Shown here: positions 36,554 to 45,859 of the stretch, piece after piece | Position numbering within the stretch: the stretch's first letter is position 1 | Layout: every line of letters begins with the position of its first letter | Assembly (NCBI GenBank): GCA_024226555.1 | Contig: JAAELO010000214.1 | Coordinates: 62,001 to 126,000, forward strand | Reading direction: 5' to 3' | Length of the DNA stretch: 64,000 nucleotides | Origin: Desulfobacterales bacterium | Lineage (GTDB): Bacteria; Desulfobacterota; Desulfobacteria; Desulfobacterales; JAAELO01 | Translations under genes and position numbers: made by a program | Notes under the pieces: model-generated | Databases searched by the model: none | Seen by the model: only the letters and a program-made list of their open reading frames with translations | What the model was told of the DNA's origin: nothing

Positions 36554-36657
36554 TAAAATTCATTTTTAAGGAAACCGTTTGACACCATTTTATATTTTTA
36601 TTTCTCCAATAGACCTTACATTCCTTTAGGAAAAAAAAACAACTCTGGTTGAATGAA

Positions 36658-37215
36658 CTAGTCCGATGTCCATATCTTTTGAAATTTTCCTTTTTTCCAA
36701 TAAATCACAACGCTCGATATTTCAAAGAAATGCACATGAGCACCAGGATAAGATAGATTTGCTGTTAATTCTTCCTCTGGAACATTGTCAAATGGAAAAC
36801 CATGAACAATTCCAGGTTTCTCTTTAAAGATTCCTATTGGCAAATATTTTTTGGTTTTCATATTATTTTTTATCAGAACTTTGTGTTTATATTGATTTAA
36901 ATCTGAATAAATTGCTACAATATCCAATGTCATATCCCGGTTCTCAAGAAGCCCAATCCAATCATCTTGTCCATCACCATTAAAATCATCGAAAACAAAA
37001 AAGGGGTTTGCAGACATACCCTTACTCTTAAAGTAGCTTTTAAGCTCAGGGTCAAGTTCGTAGTTTACTAAATTATAATGAGATAGGTTCGAATTAATAT
37101 ATTTCTGAATAATTGATGGAACTTCAGGAGCAGCAAAAGATATCTTAGAAAACATTTGAACCAAAAAAAAGGCAATCACAAAAAGTCTCATATTAAACAG
37201 TATAATCTTTTTCAT
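36658..37215 (-). CDS. Exported protein with one calcium-loop-like motif, unknown function
   Basis: 185 residues. The signal peptide covers about residues 1-28. VFDDFNGDGQDDWIGLLEN near residue 76 is a D-x-N-x-D-x-x-D loop as in FG-GAP/integrin-like repeats, which bind calcium. Only one such loop is present. The rest is not recognised. Monocistronic. Probably periplasmic. Confidence 0.6.
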   Translation of the reverse strand: MKKIILFNMRLFVIAFFLVQMFSKISFAAPEVPSIIQKYINSNLSHYNLVNYELDPELKSYFKSKGMSANPFFVFDDFNGDGQDDWIGLLENRDMTLDIVAIYSDLNQYKHKVLIKNNMKTKKYLPIGIFKEKPGIVHGFPFDNVPEEELTANLSYPGAHVHFFEISSVVIYWKKGKFQKIWTSD

Positions 37216-37418
37216 AAAACCCCTTTTGTAGAAGAACAGCTCCTACTAATGCACAAAATTTTGAATTAAGTTAAGATTAATAATTATAGGGAACCTTCTA
37301 TTTATTTATGAATAGTCAATTTTACTACTTGTGTGATATAAATTAATGAATCATATTAGGTCTCCTTAAAATAAACCACTCGAACATTTTTAATGCAATA
37401 TTTGATCAAATAAAATAA

Positions 37419-37988
37419 TTATGATTCGATTACCTTGAGAATTTCCACTTGTTTTCTCTTTGGTATAGAAGGTTTCTGATCAGGATAACCTAAAATAAGT
37501 GGCGCCACAATTGTATTATCTTCAGGTATACCTAATGTTGTCATCATTTCAGGAGACTCAATATATAACCCAAAATTTACCCAGCATGTTCCAAGACCTT
37601 TTGAGGTTGCAGACATCATAAAATATGATGCTGCAAGAGCACAATCCACCATAAGATTCTTTTTACTACTGTCACCCAATATTAAGACAAGAGATGGGGC
37701 ATTATAAAAAACATTATAACTTTCCTTTTTTAATACACCCTCATATTTTTTTGCATAATCGTCTGGATTATCAGAGATACGCTTTAATATATTCTTTTTA
37801 CTCTCATCGGAAATACTTTTGATCATATCCATGTCATTTACAATTATAAATTTCCATGGTTGCTCATTACTTGCATTAGGAGCAAGTATGGAATCATTAA
37901 TGATCTCTTCTATTATATTTAGAGGAACTTTTTTATCTGTATATCTTCTTATCGATCTTCTGTTTATTAGCAAGTCTGAAAATTCCAT
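37419..37988 (-). CDS. Nitroreductase family flavoprotein
   Basis: 189 residues. The N-terminal RRSIRRYTDKKV is the FMN phosphate-binding arginine block. ILAPNASNEQPWKFIIVND and a GLGTCWVNFG loop near residue 135 follow, and the end reads LGIPEDNTIVAPLILGYPDQ. These FMN enzymes reduce nitro groups, quinones or similar substrates with NAD(P)H. It stands alone. Substrate unknown. Confidence 0.92.
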   Translation of the reverse strand: MEFSDLLINRRSIRRYTDKKVPLNIIEEIINDSILAPNASNEQPWKFIIVNDMDMIKSISDESKKNILKRISDNPDDYAKKYEGVLKKESYNVFYNAPSLVLILGDSSKKNLMVDCALAASYFMMSATSKGLGTCWVNFGLYIESPEMMTTLGIPEDNTIVAPLILGYPDQKPSIPKRKQVEILKVIES

Positions 37989-38281
37989 GAAATCTCCTAT
38001 CCTAAAATATTGAATTAATGAGCGACTTAAATCGTCACTACAAAAATAAATTTACATATGTTTTAATATTTGCGGCAAATACCTACTTTTGTAGTTTTTT
38101 TGGTCTTTTAACCATAGTAGGAAAAATTGCATAAAATTAAATTTCAGCCTTTAAATAGCATGGATTCCCAACTCAAACTTGGTTTGAAAAGACTAATCAT
38201 ATTTTTTAATATATTTATCAAACTTGTGAATATAAATTCTGAATAATAGATAAATTCTAAAAACGGATAATTCAAATTCCC

Positions 38282-38557
38282 TTAAATCATTATTTTTAGC
38301 TGATTAATAGAGATGTTTATATTTTGCAAGCTGTCTGTAAAAAGAATTACCTCCGCATCCGCTCCCGAACAGAGTTCAGAATAAGTAACTCTTAGATTCT
38401 TAAAATCAAGTGTTTCAAGAGCTCTTTTACAAAGGTCTATTTTTTCTTCAAGAATTGAGTGGCCAGATCTTTTAAAGTAGTCAGACATAGCCTGATTATA
38501 TTCTTTTTTTATAGCAGATTCTATACATCTGTGTCTTAGATTTAGCTCAATTTCCAT
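38282..38557 (-). CDS. Small hypothetical protein
   Basis: 91 residues, rather charged and helical (HRCIESAIKKEYNQAMSDYF), with no signal or domain recognised. It ends 15 bases after the diesterase gene on the same strand, so it is probably the last gene of that unit. Confidence 0.5.
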   Translation of the reverse strand: MEIELNLRHRCIESAIKKEYNQAMSDYFKRSGHSILEEKIDLCKRALETLDFKNLRVTYSELCSGADAEVILFTDSLQNINISINQLKIMI

Positions 38558-38572
38558 AATCTGATTTTGCTC

Positions 38573-39322
38573 TTATTCAATGAAAAGTCCTGGATTGTCT
38601 GTAAATATCCCATCAACACCATTTTTTATCAGCATATTAAAATCTTCTACTTCATTTACAGTCCAAACAAAGACTTTAATCTTTTTTTTATGCATCAGTT
38701 TTACGAAGTTAGTCTTAGCGATTTTTTTACTTATATGTACTGAAAATATTCCTGTTGTAATAAGTTCATCAAGATCATCCGGTACTTTATCAAAGATATA
38801 GGCTGTTTCTATATTTGGATCAATTGCTTTAATACGTTTTATAATTTCCCCACTAAAACTTGAGATAATTACTCTGTTTTTTAGATTAAAGGAATTGATA
38901 AGTTCAAGGACCTGATGTTCAATAGAATCTTTTGGAAAGTTTTTTTCGAAACACTCTTTTTTTATCTCAACATTTATTAGCGTTTTACTGCCTAATAAAC
39001 CGAACACTTCAGAAAGTTCAGGAATTCTTATATTTTTAAAAGAGCTATCAAACCACGATCCGGCATCAAGATTTTTTAACTGTGATAATGTAGCTTCTGA
39101 AACAAGTCCTTTACCATTGGTTGTTCTTTCAAGAGTTTCATCATGAAATACTACCATATACCTGTCTGTAGAGAGCATGACATCCAGTTCAATTGCAGGA
39201 CAGCCAGCTTTAACAGCTTCATCAAAAGAGATTAAAGTGTTTTCAGGAAATTTTGCCTTATAACCCCTGTGTCCAAACACAAAGGGCTTTTTCAGATTCA
39301 GAATGTCTTTAACTTCTTGCAT
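38573..39322 (-). CDS. Glycerophosphodiester phosphodiesterase
   Basis: 249 residues, full length for the family. FGHRGYKAKFPENTLISFDE (about residue 16) gives the HRG and ENT blocks, ELDVMLSTD the metal-binding E and D, and VVFHDETLERTTNGKG the catalytic histidine. The end DGIFTDNPG is the usual final block. There is no signal peptide, so it acts in the cytoplasm, freeing glycerol-3-phosphate from phospholipid head groups. It follows the next gene with one base between, so they form an operon with a lipoprotein-processing-like protein. Confidence 0.93.
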   Translation of the reverse strand: MQEVKDILNLKKPFVFGHRGYKAKFPENTLISFDEAVKAGCPAIELDVMLSTDRYMVVFHDETLERTTNGKGLVSEATLSQLKNLDAGSWFDSSFKNIRIPELSEVFGLLGSKTLINVEIKKECFEKNFPKDSIEHQVLELINSFNLKNRVIISSFSGEIIKRIKAIDPNIETAYIFDKVPDDLDELITTGIFSVHISKKIAKTNFVKLMHKKKIKVFVWTVNEVEDFNMLIKNGVDGIFTDNPGLFIE

Positions 39323-39323
39323 A

Positions 39324-40220
39324 TTAATTGCTTTTTACAACCCATTTTTCAGGAGGTTCAAACAATTTCAGATCAAAAGGGCCTTTAGTTACTTTTTTAA
39401 GATCTATTGTTAATTTTTGAAGAATTCTTTCAACTCTTTTCTCTGAAGATGTATTTGGTTTTGTTATGTACATCCCTTTTACTACAAGAGTTGTTTTTAC
39501 AGGAAATCCCTCAGTTTTTTTGGCTTCAGCAGCTTTTAGAGGTCTTTCTAAGAACTGTGATAATCTTTCTAAATTACCAAACTTGTATGAATCAACACCA
39601 AGCCTTTTACCAAAGTGTCTAATGAAATTATTATATTCATCATATCCTTCAATTTTAGAAGTAAGATATAGATTCATAACAACTTCTGTCCTGCTTATTG
39701 CGTTTTTCTTCTTATCAAAAGTCTCCATCCCAAGGGTGATCTGCACATGATTAACAGGATAATTTCCAACAGTTCCTGAAGTTGAAATTTCTTTGACTGA
39801 CATAACTGGTTTTTTTACTACATATCTTTCATTAATAATTTCTACAGCTTCAGGAATTCTACTTTTTTTAATTTTGGAGTCAAGATCAGGATCTGTTAAT
39901 TTAGAAAATGTGGTTTCGAGAATTTTTTCTTTTCCATAGTCGACCTGACGAATCAGATCTTTATCCAACAGGTAAACAGTTGTGTATCTGAGTTCCTGTT
40001 CTTTTCCAAACCATTTCTTCATAAAACTACTTGTTAGTCTTGATCTTTTATCACTATATTTTCTGTTTTTAGTATAACCGACCAGAAGTTTCGCTTTTTT
40101 TTCACCAACTATATACTCAAACTTGTCATAATCAAAAAAGTAAAGCACGTCACTATTTGCAACAGTTGATGAAAAAAATATAAAAACAAACAAAACACAA
40201 TACTTCAAATTAAACTTCAT
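39324..40220 (-). CDS. Exported protein, possibly LolA/outer-membrane-lipoprotein-sorting-like
   Basis: 298 residues. The signal peptide covers about 1-22. ELRYTTVYLLDKDLIRQVDY, then KILETTFSKLTD, and VNHVQITLGMETFDKK suggest a beta-rich periplasmic domain of the LolA/DUF4412 sort, but the match is loose. The stop-start overlap with the small membrane protein upstream (4 bases) and the closeness of the diesterase suggest one operon for membrane-lipid or lipoprotein handling. That function is inference. Confidence 0.55.
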   Translation of the reverse strand: MKFNLKYCVLFVFIFFSSTVANSDVLYFFDYDKFEYIVGEKKAKLLVGYTKNRKYSDKRSRLTSSFMKKWFGKEQELRYTTVYLLDKDLIRQVDYGKEKILETTFSKLTDPDLDSKIKKSRIPEAVEIINERYVVKKPVMSVKEISTSGTVGNYPVNHVQITLGMETFDKKKNAISRTEVVMNLYLTSKIEGYDEYNNFIRHFGKRLGVDSYKFGNLERLSQFLERPLKAAEAKKTEGFPVKTTLVVKGMYITKPNTSSEKRVERILQKLTIDLKKVTKGPFDLKLFEPPEKWVVKSN

Positions 40221-40450
40221 ATAGTAAGCACCTTCTGATGAAGGTAAGATCCTATAAACATAGTTGCAAGAGGAATCAGAAGGCCAACAGTAGCTCCAAC
40301 AGGAATGCTTTGACCAGGGTCAATTCCAAATGGTTTGGTAAAATGTATAATAAAACAGATACCGACACCTACAAACAGGTAGAAATTGTACCAAAATCTC
40401 TTTTTTTGTTCAAAGTTAGCTAATTTTTTATCAACGTCTTGTTTTTTCAT
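40217..40450 (-). CDS. Small two-helix membrane protein
   Basis: 77 residues, with hydrophobic segments at about 23-38 (YLFVGVGICFIIHF) and 50-70 (IPVGATVGLLIPLATMFIGSYL). It overlaps the next gene by 4 bases, so it is translationally coupled. No family is recognised. Confidence 0.6.
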   Translation of the reverse strand: MKKQDVDKKLANFEQKKRFWYNFYLFVGVGICFIIHFTKPFGIDPGQSIPVGATVGLLIPLATMFIGSYLHQKVLTI

Positions 40451-40526
40451 AAATACCTCTCCTCCAAAACCTTTAAATCAGTTTGTAAAAATATTTACTA
40501 CAGGACCTCCAATAATAAGAGGTTGC

Positions 40527-40946
40527 CTAAACACCAAAAACAGCTACTAAATTTTCAATCTCATCTACACTCTTCTTTCTGAAAAACCTTTTTATAAATC
40601 TACTTACTTCAGAAAGTTTATGGGCATCATTAATTCCAAATTTCATTTCATCTAAAACAAGCTGTGTTATAAACCCAATCTCTTTTTTTCCCTCTTTTTT
40701 AATTATCTCTTTTAAAGAGTTTATCATTCTTGTCAGAACAGAAATTTTATCACTTGAAAGTTTATCCATTATTTCTGTTTCTGAAATTTCACTTGCATCA
40801 AGTTCATTTTGCAGGATGAAATTCTCAATCTCTTTATAATAAACGTTCACAACAGTATTTTTTAACTCATGCTTTAAGCCTGAGATGCTACCTGAATTTT
40901 TTTCAATTAAAAACTTACAAATACTAATAATTTTATCGTCTGGCAT
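40527..40946 (-). CDS. Helical hypothetical protein
   Basis: 139 residues, charged and helical throughout (ISGLKHELKNTVVNVYYKEI), no signal, no recognised domain. It lies 76 bases upstream of the small membrane protein gene on the same strand. A degenerate minimal element (GGACCTCCAATAATAAGAGG, near 40503) sits between them. A full element lies just upstream of its start. Confidence 0.5.
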   Translation of the reverse strand: MPDDKIISICKFLIEKNSGSISGLKHELKNTVVNVYYKEIENFILQNELDASEISETEIMDKLSSDKISVLTRMINSLKEIIKKEGKKEIGFITQLVLDEMKFGINDAHKLSEVSRFIKRFFRKKSVDEIENLVAVFGV

Positions 40947-40965
40947 ATTAGCTCCATAGTATCTT

Positions 40966-41096
40966 GGGAATCTCTAAAAACTGCCTTTTGTCGGAATTAC
41001 TGCGTTACAAGAAAAATATAACTGTTGTAAAATCATCTCGTTACATTTTTCTCAAGCCTTGTAATTCAACCAAAATTCTAATTATTAGAGGTTCCC
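40966..41096 (+). mobile_element. MITE-like element copy (131 bp)
   Basis: GGGAATCTCTAAAAACTGCC to TTATTAGAGGTTCCC, flanked by TCTT on both sides (40962-40965 and 41097-41100). The left half belongs to the CTGCCTTTTGTCGG subtype. Confidence 0.92.
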
Positions 41097-41165
41097 TCTT
41101 CTTATTGATTTTGATATTTAATATACAATAGATCGTTATATTTAGAATATCAACTTAAAGATTCA

Positions 41166-41807
41166 TTAACAAAATAAAAGATCCGTCTCTCCTAAAAGCA
41201 GGCCAGTTTGTATTTTAATATACTCTTTTAGTGTATAGTTTTTATAAAGAGACCATCTTCTAAAACACCACATATGTCCAAATACTGCAATATTGTGACC
41301 AATGACCTCTATTCTTTTTTTATCACCTTTTGAAAGCCTCTTTTTTTTTACTGTTTGTGTCAAAGCTTTAACAAAAACATCTTTTATTCTGGTTTCAGTA
41401 TCAATTATCTTTGATCTGAATTTTGCTGGCAAAGATTTAGATTCCTGGTACATCAGAAGAACATGGGTATTCATTTTATCACAGATCATAATGTATTCAC
41501 TTATCATCTCTGCAAGAGATTCCCGCGTTCCTCCTTTAACAGCAAATATCTCATTAACACTTTGCTCTACCTCCCCATGAATTGAATCGCATACCAAAAA
41601 AAGAATGTCCTCCTTTGATGAGATATATTCGTAGAGAGAACCTATTGAAAACCCTGATTCCTTGGCAATTTGACGAGTTGTTGTTTTATGAAATCCATTT
41701 TTGAAAAATAGTTTTAGTGAAGCATCAACAATTTGATTTCTCCTCTGTTCCACAAGATCCGGGTTTTTAATTTGTGTAACAATATCTTTTGTACTGTTTT
41801 TTTTCAT
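41166..41807 (-). CDS. TetR family transcriptional regulator
   Basis: 213 residues. The helix-turn-helix region reads FKNGFHKTTTRQIAKESGFSIGSLYEYISSKEDILFLV (residues about 34-72). The C-terminal helical domain (HVLLMYQESKSLPAKFRSKI) resembles acyl-CoA-responsive TetR proteins of the FadR/LiuR type. It is divergent from the symporter genes and about 450 bases from an operator-like dyad at 42262-42275. A second copy of the dyad lies before the acyl-CoA dehydrogenase gene. It may therefore repress uptake and catabolism of a short-chain acid. Confidence 0.88.
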   Translation of the reverse strand: MKKNSTKDIVTQIKNPDLVEQRRNQIVDASLKLFFKNGFHKTTTRQIAKESGFSIGSLYEYISSKEDILFLVCDSIHGEVEQSVNEIFAVKGGTRESLAEMISEYIMICDKMNTHVLLMYQESKSLPAKFRSKIIDTETRIKDVFVKALTQTVKKKRLSKGDKKRIEVIGHNIAVFGHMWCFRRWSLYKNYTLKEYIKIQTGLLLGETDLLFC

Positions 41808-42532
41808 AACTTACTCTTATATTATTCTTTCTTTTTAGCTGTTTGTTTATTTAAATATCTATTTTAAAGATGTACCTTTGCGATTTAAAACTTCGTATAT
41901 ATGGATGGATACTTTCTTTAAGATCTTCTTTATCCATTAAAAAAGGATGAATTAAAAATTTAAGCAAAATAATAAAAATCTCTTTCCGATTAAAAAGATT
42001 ATAACTGTCTGGTTAGCTTGCATTTCGTATCCTTGTCAAGCTTTTTTCAGAGTTACTTTCAAAATCAAAAAAAATTAAAATGAGTAATTTATCAAAATTA
42101 AAAACCATATTTTGGTAAAGACATATTTTTTTTATAAAGATCTATATACCTATATACACTACATTTACCACGCCGATGAATCCATTCTATAAATGAACGA
42201 AACTATAATTTATGTTGACAATATAGTTTTTAAATATATATGGTTTAACATTACCACAGACTGAGCGCTCGCTCATAATAAAAAATGTTTTTTTTTTTAG
42301 TTTTTGAAATTGAACTTGTTAAAAGAGCGCAATTTTCAAGAAGTTTTTAAGCTATATATTTTTACCTGAATTTTTAAAGAACATTTTTTGTATTAGCATA
42401 GATTTTAGTTTTACTTAAGAAAGGAGGTTAATGGTTCTTTAGGTTAACTGGCACAAGTATTTGTTCAAAAAAAACATGACTTTAATGTTTTATAAAATGA
42501 TAAATAAACAGTTAATGCGGGAGGGTAAAAGT
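41808..42532. other. Regulatory intergenic region, 725 bp
   Basis: Between the divergent TetR and symporter genes. Besides the promoter/operator at 42215-42275, I see AT-rich sequence with no gene. The ribosome site GGGAGG precedes the start at 42533. An in-frame start further upstream (42461) would lack a ribosome site at a proper distance. Confidence 0.5.
42215..42275 (+). promoter_or_regulatory. Promoter with downstream TetR-type operator
   Basis: TTGACA at 42215-42220 is followed 17-18 bases later by an ATATGG/TATGGT -10-like hexamer. TGAGCGCTCGCTCA at 42262-42275 is a dyad (TGAGCG, two bases, CGCTCA) preceded by GAC. The same GACTGAGCGCTCG string is found inverted at 44562-44574. A repressor bound here would block the symporter transcript. 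Confidence 0.6.
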
Positions 42533-42775
42533 ATGTTTAAAGGTATGCCAAAGATTTTTTGGATTGGTATGGCGATTATGTATGGATGGTGTTTTCTATT
42601 TATGGGTCTGGAAATGACAATTCCAGGTTTCCCACTTAAAAAGTTTCTGGGTGTCCCTGCTTGTTACATCTACAATATGATTTTTGCTTTATGGATTGTT
42701 CCAACTATTATTTCTTATATCTTTTTTAAGAGTGAAGAAAACAGAGAAGCTCTTTTAGAAAAAGGAGGAAATTAG
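42533..42775 (+). CDS. Small subunit of sodium:solute symporter
   Basis: 80 residues with two transmembrane helices (IFWIGMAIMYGWCFLFMGL and YNMIFALWIVPTIISYIFF). The GFPLKKFLGVPACYIYN loop between them is like that of small proteins encoded just before SSS transporters. It precedes the transporter gene by one base and so is co-translated. Its role is probably to support assembly or activity of the symporter. The start at 42533 has a good GGGAGG site. Confidence 0.7.
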   Translation: MFKGMPKIFWIGMAIMYGWCFLFMGLEMTIPGFPLKKFLGVPACYIYNMIFALWIVPTIISYIFFKSEENREALLEKGGN

Positions 42776-42776
42776 T

Positions 42777-44372
42777 ATGGAAACGAATCCAATAGTATTG
42801 TTTGGTGCATTAGCCTATTTTGCAGTTATTTTTGGAATTGGTTGGTATACAAGAAAAGCATCAACTGATGCTAATGAATTTTACGTAGCTGGCAGAAAAG
42901 TTGGTCCTTTTGTAAATGGTTCTGCACTCGCTGCAACTTACTTCAGCCCTGCAAGTTTCTTAGGACTGCCAGCTTTTATTTTTCTTCTTGGCTATCCCTT
43001 CTGGTGGGCATTAGTTGGTATTATTGGTGGAATGCCTATAGCTACACTTCTTACGGCAGCCCCTCTTCGTAAATATGCTCCAACATCTTTTACAGATTAC
43101 TATGCAGACAGATATGACACTAAATGGATGAGACTCATTTGTGCTTTTCCAACTGTTATTTGTGGATTTACATATGTGATTTTATCTATCATAGGAACTG
43201 CACTTTTTATGCTTTGCATACTTGGTGTACCCTTTACTTATTCTGTTATAATCGCATCAGCTGTTGTTTTTGTGTACATTTTCTTTGGAGGAATGGTTGC
43301 AACTACTATGTCTACAGCTTTCCAGGGAATTGCTATGACAGTTGCATCAGTTACTGCTGCAATCGTTGTTATCCATCACTTCGGTGGATTAAATGGATTA
43401 ACAGATGCTGTTATTGCAAATAATGCAAATTTTTTTAACCTTCCATATGTTGCCAAAGCTTCTCACCCACTAATGAATATGTGGACGGGAGTTATAGGGT
43501 TTTTCTTTGTTTGGCACTTTGGTTTTTCAGCGATGCCTTACACAGTTGTACGTTTTTTCACCACTCAGGATATTAAAGCAGCAAGAAGAAGTGTTTTCTG
43601 GGCAGTTTTAATTGGCGGCTTAATGTACATGGGACTTATTGTTATAGGTACCGGAACAAGGGTTCTTATAGAAAATCTGCACCCACTAATGGCTGATCCG
43701 AATATTGGTAGTGCTGTTGCATTACTTAAACATCTTAAAGCTCAAATGGCTGTTGGTGGTGCATCACTTACAGATTACTCCATGATCGCTGCAATGGACA
43801 GTTTAAATAATCCGTGGCTTCTATCAATAATCGTAGCTGGTGGTCTTGCTATTGCTATGGCTACTGCTGCTGGTTGGACAATGGTTCTCAATGTAATTCT
43901 TGGTCGTGACCTTTTAGGTAAGGTTTTTGGAATGGCATGGCCTGAAGAGAAACCTGTTCAGTGTACAAGAGTTATGACAGTTATTATCATTGGTGTATGC
44001 ATGTTGTTCTCTTTCGAACCTCCAGGACTTGTTCTTGATCTTTCAGGTGCAGCATTTATTATTATTCTTTGCTCTGTTGGACCACCTCTTATTTTCGGTC
44101 TATGGTGGGAAAAAGCAACAACAATGGCAGCAGGACTTACTATCACGATTATGACATTCTGCTCAGCCGGTGCCTGGTTATATGCTAAATTTACATTGGG
44201 CAGCGCACACTGGTTTTTCCTATCTGATAAAGCTAATAAGATTTCTACACCTCACCAGTTCTACTGGGTATTTATAGGCCTTGCTTTCTTTATCATTTTA
44301 AGTTTGGTTACAAAGCCTTGTAAAGAAGAAGTAATACAAAAGTATGTTATAGATCTAAGACCAGAACGATAA
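42777..44372 (+). CDS. Sodium:solute symporter (SSS family)
   Basis: 531 residues with about 13 transmembrane helices. The start has AGGAGG before it. NEFYVAGRKVGPFVNGSALAA and TYFSPASFLGLPAFIFLLGY (residues about 34-70) are the typical first core helices. AIAMATAAGWTMVLNVILGRD lies near residue 360. The family brings solutes such as carboxylates, amino acids or sugars in with sodium. The neighbouring acyl-CoA ligase and dehydrogenase cluster suggest a short-chain carboxylate, as with ActP-like members. That is inference. Confidence 0.92.
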   Translation: METNPIVLFGALAYFAVIFGIGWYTRKASTDANEFYVAGRKVGPFVNGSALAATYFSPASFLGLPAFIFLLGYPFWWALVGIIGGMPIATLLTAAPLRKYAPTSFTDYYADRYDTKWMRLICAFPTVICGFTYVILSIIGTALFMLCILGVPFTYSVIIASAVVFVYIFFGGMVATTMSTAFQGIAMTVASVTAAIVVIHHFGGLNGLTDAVIANNANFFNLPYVAKASHPLMNMWTGVIGFFFVWHFGFSAMPYTVVRFFTTQDIKAARRSVFWAVLIGGLMYMGLIVIGTGTRVLIENLHPLMADPNIGSAVALLKHLKAQMAVGGASLTDYSMIAAMDSLNNPWLLSIIVAGGLAIAMATAAGWTMVLNVILGRDLLGKVFGMAWPEEKPVQCTRVMTVIIIGVCMLFSFEPPGLVLDLSGAAFIIILCSVGPPLIFGLWWEKATTMAAGLTITIMTFCSAGAWLYAKFTLGSAHWFFLSDKANKISTPHQFYWVFIGLAFFIILSLVTKPCKEEVIQKYVIDLRPER

Positions 44373-44380
44373 ATGTTTTT

Positions 44381-44418
44381 GTGACCCTGATACTAATTCA
44401 GGGTCACATCTTTAGTTT
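44381..44418 (+). terminator. Terminator of the symporter operon
   Basis: GTGACCCTGA (44381-44390) pairs with TCAGGGTCAC (44398-44407) as a perfect 10-bp stem, followed by ATCTTTAGTTT. It starts 8 bases after the stop codon. Confidence 0.8.
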
Positions 44419-44515
44419 AATATAAATAAAATTAATTTGAGCTTGTAAAAATTTAGTTTTAATGATTAACTAATAATGGAACCTTAAATGGTTAAAATGT
44501 TTCAAAAGTTTATTA

Positions 44516-44539
44516 AGCACTTTGAAAATTCAAAGTGCT
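44516..44539. promoter_or_regulatory. 24-bp palindrome upstream of the acyl-CoA dehydrogenase
   Basis: AGCACTTTGAA and TTCAAAGTGCT flank a two-base centre. It could be a second terminator or a regulator site for the downstream operon. It is not followed by a clear T-run. Confidence 0.45.
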
Positions 44540-44557
44540 ATATTTTGGAAATGAGTC

Positions 44558-44574
44558 CGAACGAGCGCTCAGTC
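44558..44574. promoter_or_regulatory. Second copy of the TetR-type operator motif
   Basis: CGAACGAGCGCTCAGTC is the reverse complement of the GACTGAGCGCTCG string at 42259-42271. The dyad here is less perfect (CGAACG against CGCTCA). It lies 125 bases before the acyl-CoA dehydrogenase start, so one regulator could govern both the symporter and the catabolic genes. Confidence 0.6.
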
Positions 44575-44698
44575 ATGCATTTGCTGCTCGTAAATATCAG
44601 TTCATTTATAACAGATTTTTAAGACTAACTTGTTATTAGCTTGATTTCATAAAATTATAATAATATTCGTTTTTTTGGAATATTTGGAGGAGGCTATT

Positions 44699-45847
44699 TT
44701 GGATTTTGAATTAACAAAAGAACAGAAAATGATAAGAAAAGAAGTAAGAAAATTTGCTGTAAAAGAGATTGAGCCTGTTGCTCAGGAACTGGATGAAAAT
44801 GAGGATTTTTCCAACGATCTTACTGTAAAAATGGGCGAAATTGGCCTGTTTGGATGCTTTGTTTCTGAAGAGTATGGCGGTCAGGGTATGGACTACCTAT
44901 CATATATTATAGCAGTTGAAGAGATTGCTCGTATAGATGGTTCCCAGGCTGCGACGGTTGCTGCTGGAAATTCCCTTGGAATAGGACCGATCAATTACTT
45001 TGGAACAGAAGAACAAAAGAAAAAATATCTTCCAAAGCTTTGTACCGGTGAAGGACTCTGGGGTTTTGGTCTGACAGAACCTGATGCTGGTTCCGATGCT
45101 GGTGGAAGTAAAACAACCGCTGTTTTAGACGGAAATGAATGGGTAATTAACGGTTCAAAAGTTTTTATAACAAATGCTTCCTGTGATCTTTCAATGGGTG
45201 TGACAGTTCAGGCTAAAACAGGTGTTCGTGAAAATGGTAAACCTGAATACTCATGTTTCCTTGTTGAATCCGGAACAAAAGGACTTAAAGCAGTTTCAAT
45301 GCACAGGAAAATGATGTGGAGAGCATCAAATACTGCCGAACTGTTTTTTGATGACTTAAGGGTTCCAAAAGAGAATATTTTAGGAAATCAGGGAGATGGG
45401 TTTCATCAAATGCTAAAAACTCTTGATGGTGGAAGACTTTCAATTGGAGCAATGGGGCTTGGTGGAGCACAAGGAGCTTATGATCTTGCTTTAAAATATG
45501 CTCAGAAAAGAGAGCAGTTTGGTAAACCTATTTCAAAGTTTCAGGCCATAGCTTTTAAACTTGCAGATTGCGCAATGGAGATAGAGTGTGGTAGAAATCT
45601 ATTATATAAAGCCTGCTGGCTAAGATCCAATAACAAACCTTTTGAAAAAGAAGCTGCGATGGGAAAACTCTACTGTTCAGAGCTCATGGGCAGAGTCGCA
45701 AATCATGCTGTTCAGATCCACGGTGGTAACGGTCTAATGAAAGAATATAATGTTGAACGATTTTACAGAGATCAAAAACTTTTAGATATAGGCGAGGGAA
45801 CATCAGAAATTCAACGTATGGTGATTTCCAGATATATTGGTTGTTAG
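44699..45847 (+). CDS. Acyl-CoA dehydrogenase, short-chain (butyryl-CoA-type)
   Basis: 382 residues from the TTG at 44699, which has GGAGGAGG upstream. FGLTEPDAGSDAGG, INGSKVFITNAS and YRDQKLLDIGEGTSEIQRMV are canonical motifs. The glutamate in GEGTSEIQ is the catalytic base. The alternative base position used by isovaleryl-CoA dehydrogenase reads LDGGRLSIG here and carries no glutamate. That makes this a butyryl/2-methyl-branched-type enzyme rather than an isovaleryl-CoA dehydrogenase. It is the first gene of the catabolic cluster. Confidence 0.93.
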   Translation: MDFELTKEQKMIRKEVRKFAVKEIEPVAQELDENEDFSNDLTVKMGEIGLFGCFVSEEYGGQGMDYLSYIIAVEEIARIDGSQAATVAAGNSLGIGPINYFGTEEQKKKYLPKLCTGEGLWGFGLTEPDAGSDAGGSKTTAVLDGNEWVINGSKVFITNASCDLSMGVTVQAKTGVRENGKPEYSCFLVESGTKGLKAVSMHRKMMWRASNTAELFFDDLRVPKENILGNQGDGFHQMLKTLDGGRLSIGAMGLGGAQGAYDLALKYAQKREQFGKPISKFQAIAFKLADCAMEIECGRNLLYKACWLRSNNKPFEKEAAMGKLYCSELMGRVANHAVQIHGGNGLMKEYNVERFYRDQKLLDIGEGTSEIQRMVISRYIGC

Positions 45848-45859
45848 GAAATTGCTAAG

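Noticed and set aside
43124-43423. Cysteine/tyrosine-rich 99-residue frame inside the symporter gene
   Set aside because: It is a shifted reading of hydrophobic codons in a clear SSS transporter; no ribosome site or family character.
44699-45847. Isovaleryl-CoA dehydrogenase
   Set aside because: The base position specific to that enzyme has no glutamate (LDGGRLSIG), while GEGTSEIQ keeps the usual short-chain-type base.
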